The notes beneath the pieces are model-generated. The model saw nothing but the letters and a program-made list of their open reading frames with translations, did no database searches and was not told the origin of the DNA. The translations under genes and the position numbers were made by a program. 64,000 bases of DNA, taken from Bacteroidota bacterium. GTDB taxonomy: Bacteria > Bacteroidota > Bacteroidia > Bacteroidales > Prolixibacteraceae. The stretch lies in contig JAEYXH010000011.1 of NCBI GenBank assembly GCA_023428545.1, positions 88,101 through 152,100 of the forward strand. The letters run 5' to 3'. Of the stretch, positions 54,094 to 63,333 are shown one piece after another. Within the stretch, counting starts at the first letter, position 1. Each line of letters begins with the position of its first letter.

Positions 54094-55131
54094 CTAATAA
54101 CTGGTTTCATCAAGTTTTACTTTTCCCCTGAATGTGCGGTATACAAAGAACATGTATATCAATACCAGCGGTCCGCCAATAGCCGTTATGGTTAACATGA
54201 TGCCCAGTGATTTTTCGGACGAGGCCGCGTTGTAAACGGTAATGGAATTGGCAGGATCAAGGGTTGACAAGAGCAGGGTAGGATAAAGTTCAATGGCAAC
54301 CAGGATCAATAGTAAACTGATGGTGATCGAAGAAAAAATAAATGCCTGCCCATACTTTTTTTTGTGAGCCAGTCGGGGCAGATTGGCAATACTCAGGAAC
54401 ATCAATACCGGCACAATAAAGAGTTCGGGGTTATTCTTGAATTCATCCGATAGATGAGGGATATATATCAATGTATATAATGTGGTAATTGTAAAGGTGA
54501 CGATGAAGAAAATGATTCCGCTTCTTAAGAGGATGGTCAGCTTCGCATATAACCTTCCTTCAGTCTTCAGGAGTAAATAGATGGCCCCATGCGTCATCAT
54601 GAGTGCAAGAGTGGTGACGCCAACCATCAGGGAATAGGGATTCAGGAACTCGAAAAAGGGGCCTCCCACATAGTGGAAGTCCTTATCCAGCGGAAGTCCC
54701 TGCAGGACATTTCCAAGCACCACCCCTAACAGAAAAGGAAGCATGATGCTGGAGATACTATAGGCAACGTCCCACGATTTCCGCCACCATTTCATCTCTT
54801 CCTTGCTTCTGAATTCAATCGATACAGCCCTGAAGATAATGAAAACCAAAAAGAGCATGAAGGGCACGTACATGGCTGAAAAAAGCGTGGCATACATAAC
54901 CGGGAATCCTGCAAAAAGGGCGCCCCCGCCAATTACAAGCCATACCTCGTTGCCATCCCATACCGGACCAACCGCATTCAGGGCAATTCGCCGGCTCTCT
55001 TCCTTGTTAAAAAACAGGTGCCAGGCGCCTGCCCCGAAATCGAATCCATCGAGTATGGCATAACCGGAAAAAAGTCCGCCTACGACCAAAAACCATAATG
55101 TGGGATAATCCAATCCGAATATTGTCTCCAT
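54094..55131 (-). CDS. cydB: Cytochrome bd oxidase subunit II
   Basis: Second subunit of the quinol-oxidising, high-affinity terminal oxidase; 345 aa with eight or nine hydrophobic segments. FGLDYPTLWFLVVGGLFSGY at the N-terminus, ILDGFDFGAGAWHLF (~26-40) and GPVWDGNEVWLVIGGGALFAG are the family signatures. 10 bp downstream of cydA. Confidence 0.93.
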   Translation of the reverse strand: METIFGLDYPTLWFLVVGGLFSGYAILDGFDFGAGAWHLFFNKEESRRIALNAVGPVWDGNEVWLVIGGGALFAGFPVMYATLFSAMYVPFMLFLVFIIFRAVSIEFRSKEEMKWWRKSWDVAYSISSIMLPFLLGVVLGNVLQGLPLDKDFHYVGGPFFEFLNPYSLMVGVTTLALMMTHGAIYLLLKTEGRLYAKLTILLRSGIIFFIVTFTITTLYTLIYIPHLSDEFKNNPELFIVPVLMFLSIANLPRLAHKKKYGQAFIFSSITISLLLILVAIELYPTLLLSTLDPANSITVYNAASSEKSLGIMLTITAIGGPLVLIYMFFVYRTFRGKVKLDETSY

Positions 55132-55141
55132 TGGGTGTTTT

Positions 55142-56518
55142 TTAATTGATTACTGCGTCAGATACTTCTTCCTGAAAAGGCCGGGTTTCGGTGTTGTGCT
55201 CGTCGTAGGGCCCGTGCTTGATTTTCTTGTTCAGCAGGTATAGGAACAGGACAAGCAAAAGGGCATATATGAGCATAAACAAGATAAGCGAGAAGAGCAC
55301 CTGGTTGGCCGTTACGGTCTTGGAGAGCGCATCGCTGGTCCTGAGAAGACCATAGACCACCCAGGGTTGCCTGCCCATTTCGGCTGCAAACCATCCTGCC
55401 TGGTTTGCTATCTGGGGCAGAATTACGGAGAATACAAATACCCAGAGCAGCCATTTTGTTTCGAAGAGTTTTTTGCGCCACCACATAAATGAGGCAAACA
55501 GGGTAAGACCAATCAAATACATCCCGATGGCGACCATGATGTGGTAAAACTGGAACACGGCATTAACTTGTCCGGGCTGGTCCTCCAGTGGGAAGGCATT
55601 CAATCCGGTAACCGGGGTGTCAAAATTATTGTGGAGCAGGAAGCTTAAGCCTCCGGGTACCCTCAGTCCAATCACTTTCTGGTTTTCTTTGTCGACCCAG
55701 CCGAAAACATACATGTCAGCCGGTGCCGAGGCTTCAAAGTGTCCTTCCATTGCTGCCAGTTTTGCCGGTTGGTGTTCTGCCACGACATTGGCCGAGCTAT
55801 GTCCTGAAACCAGCTGTGTCAGTGAGAAGATGGTGGCAACGGCCAGGGCGATGGTGAATGCTTTTTTCGAGATGTCGACATATCTTCCCCTGATCAGGTA
55901 ATAGGCGTGAACGCTCAGGATCAGGAAAGCCCCGGCAAGGAATGCCCCCTGCCATACATGGATGATGCGGTCGACACTGGATGGATTAAACACCATGGCC
56001 CAGAAATCGGTAATCTCGGCCCGCGCATTCATGCCTTCTCCAACCACATGGTACCCTGTTGGCGTCTGCTGCCAGCTATTGGCTACCACGATCCAGATTG
56101 CCGAAAACATGGAGCCCAGGAAAACTCCCACGGTCGATACCATGTGAACCCAGGGTTTGACCCGGTTCCAGCCAAATAACAGGACCCCAAGGAATCCACT
56201 CTCGAGGGCAAAGGCAAAGATCCCTTCGGCAGCCAGGGCACTTCCAAAGACATCGCCTACGTATCTGGAGTAAGTTGCCCAATTGGTGCCGAATTCAAAT
56301 TCCATGACAATGCCTGTGGCTACCCCGATTCCAAAAGTGAGGGCAAAGATTTTGGTCCAGAACCTTGCCAGGGTTTCATACTCTTTGTTGCCGGTGCGGA
56401 GATACAATCCTTCCATGATTACCATGATCAGGCCCAATCCAATGCTGAGGGGCGGATAGATGTAGTGAAACGCGATGGTAAATGCAAACTGGATTCTTGC
56501 CAATATTTCTACTTCCAT
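55142..56518 (-). CDS. cydA: Cytochrome bd oxidase subunit I
   Basis: Haem-bearing subunit of cytochrome bd; 458 aa, shorter than the E. coli protein (522), chiefly in the quinol (Q) loop. Haem ligands are conserved: His18 (haem b595 position), His187 and Met328 (haem b558). The channel glutamates lie in [15 protein letters not shown] (Glu99 and Glu106). [13 protein letters not shown] is the C-terminal signature. The ATG at 56518 begins [13 protein letters not shown]; the in-frame ATG at 56632 lies upstream of a good promoter and is rejected. No cydX-like ORF was recognised. Confidence 0.93.
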   Translation of the reverse strand: MEVEILARIQFAFTIAFHYIYPPLSIGLGLIMVIMEGLYLRTGNKEYETLARFWTKIFALTFGIGVATGIVMEFEFGTNWATYSRYVGDVFGSALAAEGIFAFALESGFLGVLLFGWNRVKPWVHMVSTVGVFLGSMFSAIWIVVANSWQQTPTGYHVVGEGMNARAEITDFWAMVFNPSSVDRIIHVWQGAFLAGAFLILSVHAYYLIRGRYVDISKKAFTIALAVATIFSLTQLVSGHSSANVVAEHQPAKLAAMEGHFEASAPADMYVFGWVDKENQKVIGLRVPGGLSFLLHNNFDTPVTGLNAFPLEDQPGQVNAVFQFYHIMVAIGMYLIGLTLFASFMWWRKKLFETKWLLWVFVFSVILPQIANQAGWFAAEMGRQPWVVYGLLRTSDALSKTVTANQVLFSLILFMLIYALLLVLFLYLLNKKIKHGPYDEHNTETRPFQEEVSDAVIN

Positions 56519-56542
56519 GACAATAGTTTGTTTATAATCATT

Positions 56543-56572
56543 CAAAATTAGGAAATATCCAGTGTCCGGCAA
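56543..56572 (-). promoter_or_regulatory. Promoter of cydAB
   Basis: On the minus strand TTG (56572-56570), a 19-bp spacer and TAATTTTG (56550-56543) match the full Bacteroidota consensus. Transcription would start ~18 bp before the cydA ATG at 56518. Confidence 0.62.
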
Positions 56573-56673
56573 CCAAATTTTATCCATAATGCTGCTTCCT
56601 TGTGTGGATGTGGGTTGGAAGGGTTGAAGCACTGTTAATTAGGTTATTTTAATTAATTCTGAATAAACGCAAT

Positions 56674-56694
56674 AAAAAACCCCTGACCGGGGTT
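56674..56694 (-). terminator. Second tandem terminator after gltA
   Basis: AACCCC (56678-56683) and GGGGTT (56689-56694) form a 6-bp stem with a 5-base loop. On the minus strand it is followed by TTTTTT. It is the back-up of the hairpin at 56695-56735. Confidence 0.65.
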
Positions 56695-56735
56695 AAAAAA
56701 ATAAACCCTGACAGGAGATTGATTCCTGTCAGGGT
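56695..56735 (-). terminator. Main intrinsic terminator of the TCA operon
   Basis: A perfect 12-bp stem (56705-56716 with 56724-56735) and a 7-base loop is followed on the minus strand by TTATTTTTTT. It lies 20 bp after the gltA stop. Confidence 0.9.
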
Positions 56736-56755
56736 AAAAATATTTCATTTCAAGA

Positions 56756-58075
56756 TCAGCAACCTTCCGTATTGCCTTCAGCCTTGAATTTGTACCATGA
56801 GAGAGGATGTGAGCTGGGGCGCTCAATCGGCATTCCATAAAGCCTGTCGAGAACCAGCTGGGCAAGTACACCCAATGAACGGGATACCCCAAAGAGAACC
56901 GTATAGAAATTATACTCCTGTATTCCATAGTGGTGTAAAAGAGCTCCACTATAGGCATCCACATTTGGCCATGGGTTCTTGATCTTGCCGGTTGCTTCAA
57001 GGATGGGGGGTGCAACCCTGTACATGGCATTGGCAAGGTTAATCAACTTGTCGTTCTTCACATACTTGTCGGCAAACTCCTGCTGAACCGTAAATCTTGG
57101 ATCAGTGATCCTCAATACTGCATGTCCATATCCCGGAACGACACGTCCTTCTTTTAGTGTCTTCTCGATGTAACCCGCAATCTGTTCGTCAGTGGGCTCA
57201 TCGGTCCCTAAGTTCTCGATCATTTCAAACATCCAGTGAATTACTTCCTGGTTTGCAAATCCGTGAAGTGGCCCTGCAAGACCGTTCATGCCGGCAGAGA
57301 AAGCATAATATGCGTTACTCAGGGCTGAACCCACCAAATGTACGGTGTGCGCCGAAACGTTACCTCCTTCATGGTCGGCATGGATAACCATATACAGACG
57401 CAGCAATCTTTTAACTTCCAGGGAATCGAATCCCATCATGTAAGCCAGGTTACCCGCCCAGTCGAGATTCGGGTTGGGTTCAATATGATGGCCATTGTGG
57501 TATAACCTTCTGTATATATAGGCAGCAACACGGGGAAGCTTGGCGATCAGGTTCATGACATCCTCGTACATGAAATCCCAGTAGAATTTTTTATGAACTC
57601 CGGCCCTGTAAGCTTTCTGGAAAACCGATTCGGTAGCCATTGAAAGTATGGCTGAACTGAACATGGTCATCGGACGGGCAGTTTTCGGTATGGCATCAAT
57701 CACGTCGAAAACATGCTGGGGCACGTGAGCGCGGGTTGCCCAGTCCCTTGAGATGTTCATCACGTCATCCTTTTCAGGTATTTCACCGAGGAGCATCAGC
57801 AGGAATAATCCCTCAGGAAGCGGTTCTCCCTCAGGGGTAAGTTTCGGGAGCTTCTGCCTTAGTTCCGGCAGGGAGTACCCTCTGAAACGGATACCTTCAT
57901 TGGCATCGAGGTTGGAGGTATCGCAAACAAGTGCCGGTATGCCCTTCTGGCCTGAAAGTACCTGATCGATGGTTACCTGGGCTATCACCTTATCGCCATG
58001 TTCTTTCCTGATTCTTTGATATTCGCTGACACAATTGCTGGCTTTTTGAAAAAATCGGTTCTTAATGTATTCCAT
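56756..58075 (-). CDS. gltA: Citrate synthase, eukaryotic (mitochondrial) type
   Basis: Condenses oxaloacetate and acetyl-CoA; 439 aa. The sequence follows the mitochondrial branch rather than E. coli GltA: HADHEGGNVSAHT (232-244), MNGLAGPLHGFANQEV (263-278), VPGYGHAVLRITDPR (313-327) and NVDAYSGALL (371-380). The catalytic residues are His271, His318 and Asp373. This branch lacks the allosteric NADH regulation of the hexameric type. Last gene of acn-icd-icd-gltA, 30 bp after the bacterial-type icd. Confidence 0.94.
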   Translation of the reverse strand: MEYIKNRFFQKASNCVSEYQRIRKEHGDKVIAQVTIDQVLSGQKGIPALVCDTSNLDANEGIRFRGYSLPELRQKLPKLTPEGEPLPEGLFLLMLLGEIPEKDDVMNISRDWATRAHVPQHVFDVIDAIPKTARPMTMFSSAILSMATESVFQKAYRAGVHKKFYWDFMYEDVMNLIAKLPRVAAYIYRRLYHNGHHIEPNPNLDWAGNLAYMMGFDSLEVKRLLRLYMVIHADHEGGNVSAHTVHLVGSALSNAYYAFSAGMNGLAGPLHGFANQEVIHWMFEMIENLGTDEPTDEQIAGYIEKTLKEGRVVPGYGHAVLRITDPRFTVQQEFADKYVKNDKLINLANAMYRVAPPILEATGKIKNPWPNVDAYSGALLHHYGIQEYNFYTVLFGVSRSLGVLAQLVLDRLYGMPIERPSSHPLSWYKFKAEGNTEGC

Positions 58076-58105
58076 TTTGATTTATGATTTATGATTCATT
58101 ATTTT

Positions 58106-59377
58106 TTAGTGCATGTTTCGGATAATTTCATCGGCAAATTCCGAAGTTGAAAGCAGCGTTGCCCCTTCCATCTGTGCATGCAGGTCGGAGGTGACCCTGC
58201 GTTTGGCAAAGGTGTGGTCCATGGCATCATATACGTGCTCGGCTGCTTTGTTCCACCCCATATATTCAAGCATCATGACCCCCGAAAGAATCAGTGAGCC
58301 GGGATTGGCTTTTCCTGTACCGGCGATGGCAGGCGCTGTACCGTGTGTAGCCTCGAATATGGCATATCCGTTGTGGTAATTGATGTTGGCCCCCGGGGAA
58401 ATGCCAATTCCCCCGACCATGGCTGCCAGCTGATCCGAGATATAGTCTCCGTTCAGGTTCATGGTGGCAATCACCGAGTAGTCGTATGGACGAAGAAGTG
58501 ATTCCTGAAGGAAAGCGTCGGTAATCACATCCTTAATGATCACTTTACCCTCTTTCCTGGCTTCTTCCAGGGCTTTGTCGGCATCCAAACTGCTTTTTTC
58601 CGAACGAATCCTTTCGTAAGTCCGCCACGTGAATACCTTTTCGCCGAAATCCTTCTCTGCCAGGTCATAACCGTAATTCTTGAAAGCCCCTTCGGTGAAT
58701 TTCATGATGTTCCCTTTATGTACCAGGGTAACCGATGGCAACTGTCTGTCAATGGCATAACTGATGGCTGCATGGATCAGTCTTTCCGATCCTTCCTTCG
58801 AGATGGGTTTTACCCCAAATGATGAATTTTCGGGGAATCTGACCTGGTCGGTAATCCCCAGTTCGTCCCTCATGAAATTCATCAGTTTTGTTGCTTCAGG
58901 ACTTCCGGTCATGAATTCGATTCCGGCATAGATATCTTCAGTGTTTTCCCTGAAAATGTGCATATCGACAAGGTGGGGGTATCTGACAGGAGAGGGGACT
59001 CCCTTGAACCAACGTACCGGACGCAGGCAGACAAACAGGTCGAGCGTTTGGCGAAGCGCTACGTTGAGCGACCTGATTCCACCACCCACTGGTGTTGCCA
59101 GGGGGCCTTTGATGCCTATCAGGTAATTACGGAAAGCTTCAAGGGTTTCTTCGGGGAGCCATTGGCCGGTCTGAAGATATGCCTTTTCACCAGCCAAAAC
59201 TTCCTTCCATTCTATTTTTCTGGAATCGCCGTATGACTTAAATACAGCAGCATCAATCACCCTTTGTGAAGGCCCCATGATATCTTTCCCGATCCCATCC
59301 CCTTCGATAAATGGGATCACCGGAAAGTTGGGTACCTGCAGTTTGTCACCTGTCATTATAATTTTATCTGCCTTCAT
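58106..59377 (-). CDS. icd: Isocitrate dehydrogenase, bacterial (E. coli Icd) subfamily, predicted NAD-linked
   Basis: 423 aa, type I homodimeric isocitrate dehydrogenase. Substrate site: SLNVALRQ with Ser103 (the E. coli regulatory Ser113), [10 protein letters not shown] (143-152), KGNIMK, and Asp residues of the Mg site. The cofactor pocket differs from E. coli. Residues aligned with the NADP contacts Lys344, Tyr345, Tyr391 and Arg395 are Ala350, Ile351, Ser397 and Ala401; the position of Val351 is Ala357. Ile and Ala at these two positions are typical of NAD-specific members. NAD use is therefore predicted, not proven. It lies between a eukaryotic-type icd (47 bp upstream) and gltA. Confidence 0.9.
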   Translation of the reverse strand: MKADKIIMTGDKLQVPNFPVIPFIEGDGIGKDIMGPSQRVIDAAVFKSYGDSRKIEWKEVLAGEKAYLQTGQWLPEETLEAFRNYLIGIKGPLATPVGGGIRSLNVALRQTLDLFVCLRPVRWFKGVPSPVRYPHLVDMHIFRENTEDIYAGIEFMTGSPEATKLMNFMRDELGITDQVRFPENSSFGVKPISKEGSERLIHAAISYAIDRQLPSVTLVHKGNIMKFTEGAFKNYGYDLAEKDFGEKVFTWRTYERIRSEKSSLDADKALEEARKEGKVIIKDVITDAFLQESLLRPYDYSVIATMNLNGDYISDQLAAMVGGIGISPGANINYHNGYAIFEATHGTAPAIAGTGKANPGSLILSGVMMLEYMGWNKAAEHVYDAMDHTFAKRRVTSDLHAQMEGATLLSTSEFADEIIRNMH

Positions 59378-59424
59378 TACGTGGTTATAATCGATGTGAT
59401 TCCGTAAATTCTCATATGCATCTG

Positions 59425-60651
59425 CTACGTCAGTTTCGCCTTAAGGTTTTCGTTAAGCGCCTCAAGAAATTGTTCCGTTGTCAGGTAGTGTTCCGGCTTA
59501 AGGTCTTCACCGTAGACGATCAGGGCAAGGTCCTTTGTCATTTTTCCACTCTCCACGGTTTCGATACAAACCGTTTCAAGAGTTTCGGCAAACCGGATCA
59601 GGTCGGGAGTGTTGTCAAGTTTTCCCCGGAAAGCCAAGCCTCTGGTCCATGCAAAAATGGAGGCAATCGGGTTGGTTGATGTCGGTTTTCCCTGCTGGTG
59701 CATTCTGTAATGACGGGTTACCGTTCCATGTGCCGCCTCGGCTTCCATGGTATGTCCGTCGGGCGTAATCAGGGTCGACGTCATCAGTCCCAATGAACCA
59801 AATCCCTGGGCAACAGTGTCGCTTTGAACGTCACCGTCATAATTTTTGCAAGCCCATACAAATCCGCCTTCCCATTTCATGGCAGCGGCAACCATATCGT
59901 CAATCAGCCTGTGTTCGTAGGTAATTCCGGCCTCCTTGAATTTTTCGCTGAACTCGGCTTCAAATATTTCCTGGAAAATATCCTTGAACCGGCCATCATA
60001 TTTTTTCAGGATGGTATTCTTGGTTGACATGTACAACGGCCATTTTTTGTCGAGCGCCTGGTTCATGCAGGCACGTGCAAATCCGCGGATCGATTCGTCA
60101 TGGTTGTACATGGCCAGCGCCACACCGTCGCCCTGGAAATGGTATACTTCATGCGAGATTGGTGCGCTTCCGTCATCAGGGGTAAAGGTTATGGTGAGTT
60201 TTCCTTTTCCCTTGGTTACAAAGTCGGTAGCCCTGTATTGGTCACCGAAGGCATGACGCCCGATGCATATGGGTTTTTTCCAGCCTGGTACCAGGCGTGG
60301 TACATTATTAATAATAATGGGCTCACGGAAAACAGTACCATCGAGTATATTACGGATGGTGCCATTGGGAGATTTCCACATGTGTTTGAGTCCAAATTCC
60401 TCAACCCTGGCTTCGTCGGGAGTAATTGTGGCACATTTCACGCCAACCCCGTATTTTTTGATTGCGTGCGCAGCGTCTACCGTAACCTGGTCATTGGTGG
60501 CATCACGGTGTTCGATACCCAAATCGTAATATTTCAGGTCTACATCAAGATAGGGTAAAATCAGTTTCTCCTTGATAAATTTCCAGATGACGCGGGTCAT
60601 CTCATCTCCGTCCAGTTCGACGACGGGGTTGATTACTTTTATTTTTTGCAT
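59425..60651 (-). CDS. NADP-dependent isocitrate dehydrogenase, eukaryotic (type II) subfamily
   Basis: 408 aa, closely following human IDH1/IDH2 in sequence and numbering: SPNGTIRN with Ser94 and Arg100, Arg109, and [13 protein letters not shown] with Arg132. The NADP-binding Arg313-His314 occur in [14 protein letters not shown], matching human Arg314-His315. Asp251/Asp252-type metal ligands lie in [12 protein letters not shown]. It makes 2-oxoglutarate and NADPH. Follows acn by 12 bp. Confidence 0.95.
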   Translation of the reverse strand: MQKIKVINPVVELDGDEMTRVIWKFIKEKLILPYLDVDLKYYDLGIEHRDATNDQVTVDAAHAIKKYGVGVKCATITPDEARVEEFGLKHMWKSPNGTIRNILDGTVFREPIIINNVPRLVPGWKKPICIGRHAFGDQYRATDFVTKGKGKLTITFTPDDGSAPISHEVYHFQGDGVALAMYNHDESIRGFARACMNQALDKKWPLYMSTKNTILKKYDGRFKDIFQEIFEAEFSEKFKEAGITYEHRLIDDMVAAAMKWEGGFVWACKNYDGDVQSDTVAQGFGSLGLMTSTLITPDGHTMEAEAAHGTVTRHYRMHQQGKPTSTNPIASIFAWTRGLAFRGKLDNTPDLIRFAETLETVCIETVESGKMTKDLALIVYGEDLKPEHYLTTEQFLEALNENLKAKLT

Positions 60652-60663
60652 GAAATTAAATAT

Positions 60664-62925
60664 TTAAGCATTGTTTTTACTGATCAGGTTGAGGGCTGAG
60701 CCAGCCTTGAACCATTCAATCTGCTGGTCATTGTAAGTATGGTTGGCTATGATGATGTCTTTTGAGCCATCCTTGTGCACTACCTCCAGGGTCAATGGTT
60801 TGCCTGCTGAAAAGCTTTCCAGGTCAATGAAATTGAAGGTGTCGTCCTCCATGATTTTATCATAGTCGGTCTCTTTGGCAAAAGTCAGTGCAAGCATGCC
60901 CTGTTTTTTCAGGTTGGTTTCGTGTATACGGGCAAATGACTTGACCAATACTGCCCGGACGCCCAGATGGCGGGGTTCCATGGCTGCATGTTCCCTTGAG
61001 GATCCTTCCCCGTAATTGTGGTCACCAACCACGATAGTTGGAACGCCTGCAGCTTTGTATGCACGCTGCACTGCGGGAACTTCGCCGTATTCACCGGTCA
61101 GCGTGTTTTTGACTTTGTTGGTAGCCTCATTGAATGCATTCACGGCACCGATCAGCAAGTTGTTCGAGATGTTGTCGAGGTGGCCGCGATACCTGAGCCA
61201 CGGTCCTGCCATGGATATATGGTCAGTGGTACATTTCCCGTAAGCCTTGATCAGGAGCTTTGCCCCAGTAATGTTTTTGCCGTCCCATGGTTCAAACGGA
61301 CTCAGTTTTTCGAGACGATTCGACTGGGGGTCAATGATGACTTCAATGCCGCTCGAGTCGGCAGCAGGTGCCTCATACCCGGCATCCCTGACATCAAATC
61401 CCTGGGGAGGAAGTTCAAATCCCGATGGTGGATCAAGTTTAACCTGTTCCCCTTTTTCATTGGTCAGGGTGTCGGTCAGGGGATTAAAATCCAATCTGCC
61501 GGCAATGGCAAGGGCTGTAACCAGTTCAGGGGAGGTTACAAAGGCATGCGTGTTGGGATTCCCGTCGGCACGTTTCGAGAAGTTCCGGTTAAAGGAGTGA
61601 ACGATCGTGTTCTTTTCACCCTTTTCGGCTCCGGGGCGCGACCACTGGCCAATGCAGGGTCCGCAGGCATTCGCGAATACATTGCCGCCGATCTGGTTGA
61701 ATATGTCAATAAAGCCATCTCTTTCAATGGTATATCTTACTTGTTCCGAGCCGGGGGTGATCGTGAATTCCGATTGGGTTTTCAACCCTTTGTCAACAGC
61801 CTGTTGGGCAATGGAGGCTGCCCTGCTGATGTCTTCATACGATGAATTGGTGCAGCTGCCAATCAGTCCAACCGATACATCCATTGGCCATCCGTTGGCC
61901 TTGGCTTCTTCACCCAGTTTTGAAATCGGCGTGGCACGGTCAGGGGTGAATGGCCCGTTAACATGCGGCTCAAGTTCAGAAAGATTGATCTCAATTACCT
62001 GGTCGAAATATTTTTCAGGTTCGGCATAGACCTCAGGATCCCCGGTCAGCTCATGCTTAACCGGTGCGGCTGCTTTTACCACTTCACCTCTTCCGGTTGC
62101 TTCCAGATACCGTTGCATCGATTCATCATAGGCAAATAACGAGGTGGTGGCCCCAACTTCGGCACCCATGTTGCAAATGGTTCCTTTACCCGTAGCCGAC
62201 AATGACTGTGCTCCATCACCGAAGTATTCGATGATGTATCCTGTTCCACCCTTCACGGTGAGAATACCGGCAACTTTCAGGATGATGTCCTTGGGAGCTG
62301 TCCATCCATTCAGTTTCCCGGTTAATTTCACGCCGATAAGTTTGGGCATTTTAAGTTCCCATGCCATGCCTGCCATGACATCCACTGCGTCGGCACCACC
62401 GACCCCAATGGCGAGCATTCCAAGGCCTCCCGCATTGGGCGTATGTGAATCGGTTCCGATCATCATCCCACCGGGGAAGGCATAATTCTCAAGAACTACC
62501 TGGTGGATAATCCCGGCTCCGGGTTTCCAGAATCCGATACCATATTTATCACTGACGGATTCCAGGAAATCAAAAACTTCCTTATTGTTGTTAAGCGATG
62601 CCGCAAGGTCGGCTTTTCCGTTGTTGTGTGCCAGTATCAAATGGTCACAATGCACGGTCGACGGGACTGCCGTCGTGCGTTTGCCGGCGTTCATGAACTG
62701 CAACAGCGCCATTTGTGCAGTCGCATCCTGCATGGCTACGCGATCGGGGGCAAAATCAACATAGGATTTTCCACGTGCGAATGCCTCTACGTTATGATTG
62801 TCGAAGAGGTGCGAATAAAGAATCTTTTCAGCGTAACTAAGCGGTCGGTTAATTGTCTTTCGGGCTTTGGCGACCCTTTCAGGTAAACCGGCATAAACCT
62901 TTTGTATGAGGTCTAAATCGAACAT
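60664..62925 (-). CDS. acn: Aconitate hydratase, mitochondrial type
   Basis: Isomerises citrate to isocitrate with a [4Fe-4S] cluster; 753 aa, the size of mitochondrial ACO2 without its targeting peptide. The cluster cysteines are Cys358 ([10 protein letters not shown]), Cys421 and Cys424 (ACGPCIGQW), identical to the numbering of the mature mammalian enzyme. [13 protein letters not shown] (157-169) and [15 protein letters not shown] near 655 are active-site loops. First gene of the operon; a mitochondrial-like aconitase is already known in Bacteroides fragilis. Confidence 0.95.
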   Translation of the reverse strand: MFDLDLIQKVYAGLPERVAKARKTINRPLSYAEKILYSHLFDNHNVEAFARGKSYVDFAPDRVAMQDATAQMALLQFMNAGKRTTAVPSTVHCDHLILAHNNGKADLAASLNNNKEVFDFLESVSDKYGIGFWKPGAGIIHQVVLENYAFPGGMMIGTDSHTPNAGGLGMLAIGVGGADAVDVMAGMAWELKMPKLIGVKLTGKLNGWTAPKDIILKVAGILTVKGGTGYIIEYFGDGAQSLSATGKGTICNMGAEVGATTSLFAYDESMQRYLEATGRGEVVKAAAPVKHELTGDPEVYAEPEKYFDQVIEINLSELEPHVNGPFTPDRATPISKLGEEAKANGWPMDVSVGLIGSCTNSSYEDISRAASIAQQAVDKGLKTQSEFTITPGSEQVRYTIERDGFIDIFNQIGGNVFANACGPCIGQWSRPGAEKGEKNTIVHSFNRNFSKRADGNPNTHAFVTSPELVTALAIAGRLDFNPLTDTLTNEKGEQVKLDPPSGFELPPQGFDVRDAGYEAPAADSSGIEVIIDPQSNRLEKLSPFEPWDGKNITGAKLLIKAYGKCTTDHISMAGPWLRYRGHLDNISNNLLIGAVNAFNEATNKVKNTLTGEYGEVPAVQRAYKAAGVPTIVVGDHNYGEGSSREHAAMEPRHLGVRAVLVKSFARIHETNLKKQGMLALTFAKETDYDKIMEDDTFNFIDLESFSAGKPLTLEVVHKDGSKDIIIANHTYNDQQIEWFKAGSALNLISKNNA

Positions 62926-62987
62926 ATTGATAGATTTTATTATTTATTTTACATACTACTCCCTGCCTGTACAACATTTGAATTGAT

Positions 62988-63017
62988 CAAAAGTTGAGCG
63001 GATTTTTGGTTTACAAA
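62988..63017 (-). promoter_or_regulatory. Candidate promoter of the acn-icd-icd-gltA operon
   Basis: On the minus strand TTTG (63017-63014), an 18-bp spacer and AACTTTTG (62995-62988; one mismatch from TAnnTTTG). Transcription would start ~55 bp before the acn ATG. Confidence 0.4.
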
Positions 63018-63233
63018 TCGCTTTTAAATATATAGATTTATGCATATTTTTTAAAGTTTCAGCTTCATTTTTATCGTATTTTCAAGGCAACTTGAGGTTA
63101 TTCCGAATTTTGTGTTTTTTTGAACGAATAGTACAATTATTTGAATGATAATGTTTTGAGATTAAAATGTTGATGATCAGTGCGTAAATTTTAATGAGGC
63201 TTTTGGTACTGGTTAATATATGCAGAAAACGGG

Positions 63234-63263
63234 TTTGTCCTGACTGTTTAAGGCATATATTTA
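63234..63263 (+). promoter_or_regulatory. Candidate promoter of the last gene
   Basis: TTTG (63234-63237), an 18-bp spacer and TATATTTA (63256-63263), one mismatch from TAnnTTTG. About 65 bp of leader precedes the ATG at 63334. Confidence 0.38.
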
Positions 63264-63333
63264 CGGCCAAAGTTTAAAAGTGTGGATAGGATTACCCAAA
63301 ATACCTGCGGGTTTATCCTGAAAAAGCAATAAC

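Larger units (their letters stand above)
62926..63333. other. Divergent intergenic region with two promoters
   Basis: 408 bp between acn (-) and the 3'-truncated gene (+). It is AT-rich and contains one candidate promoter for each direction (annotated separately). No ORF or RNA gene recognised in it. Confidence 0.5.

Noticed and set aside
61018..61845. 275-codon ORF on the plus strand
   Set aside because: Antisense to aconitase; no recognisable domain, and it results from the codon bias of the real gene.
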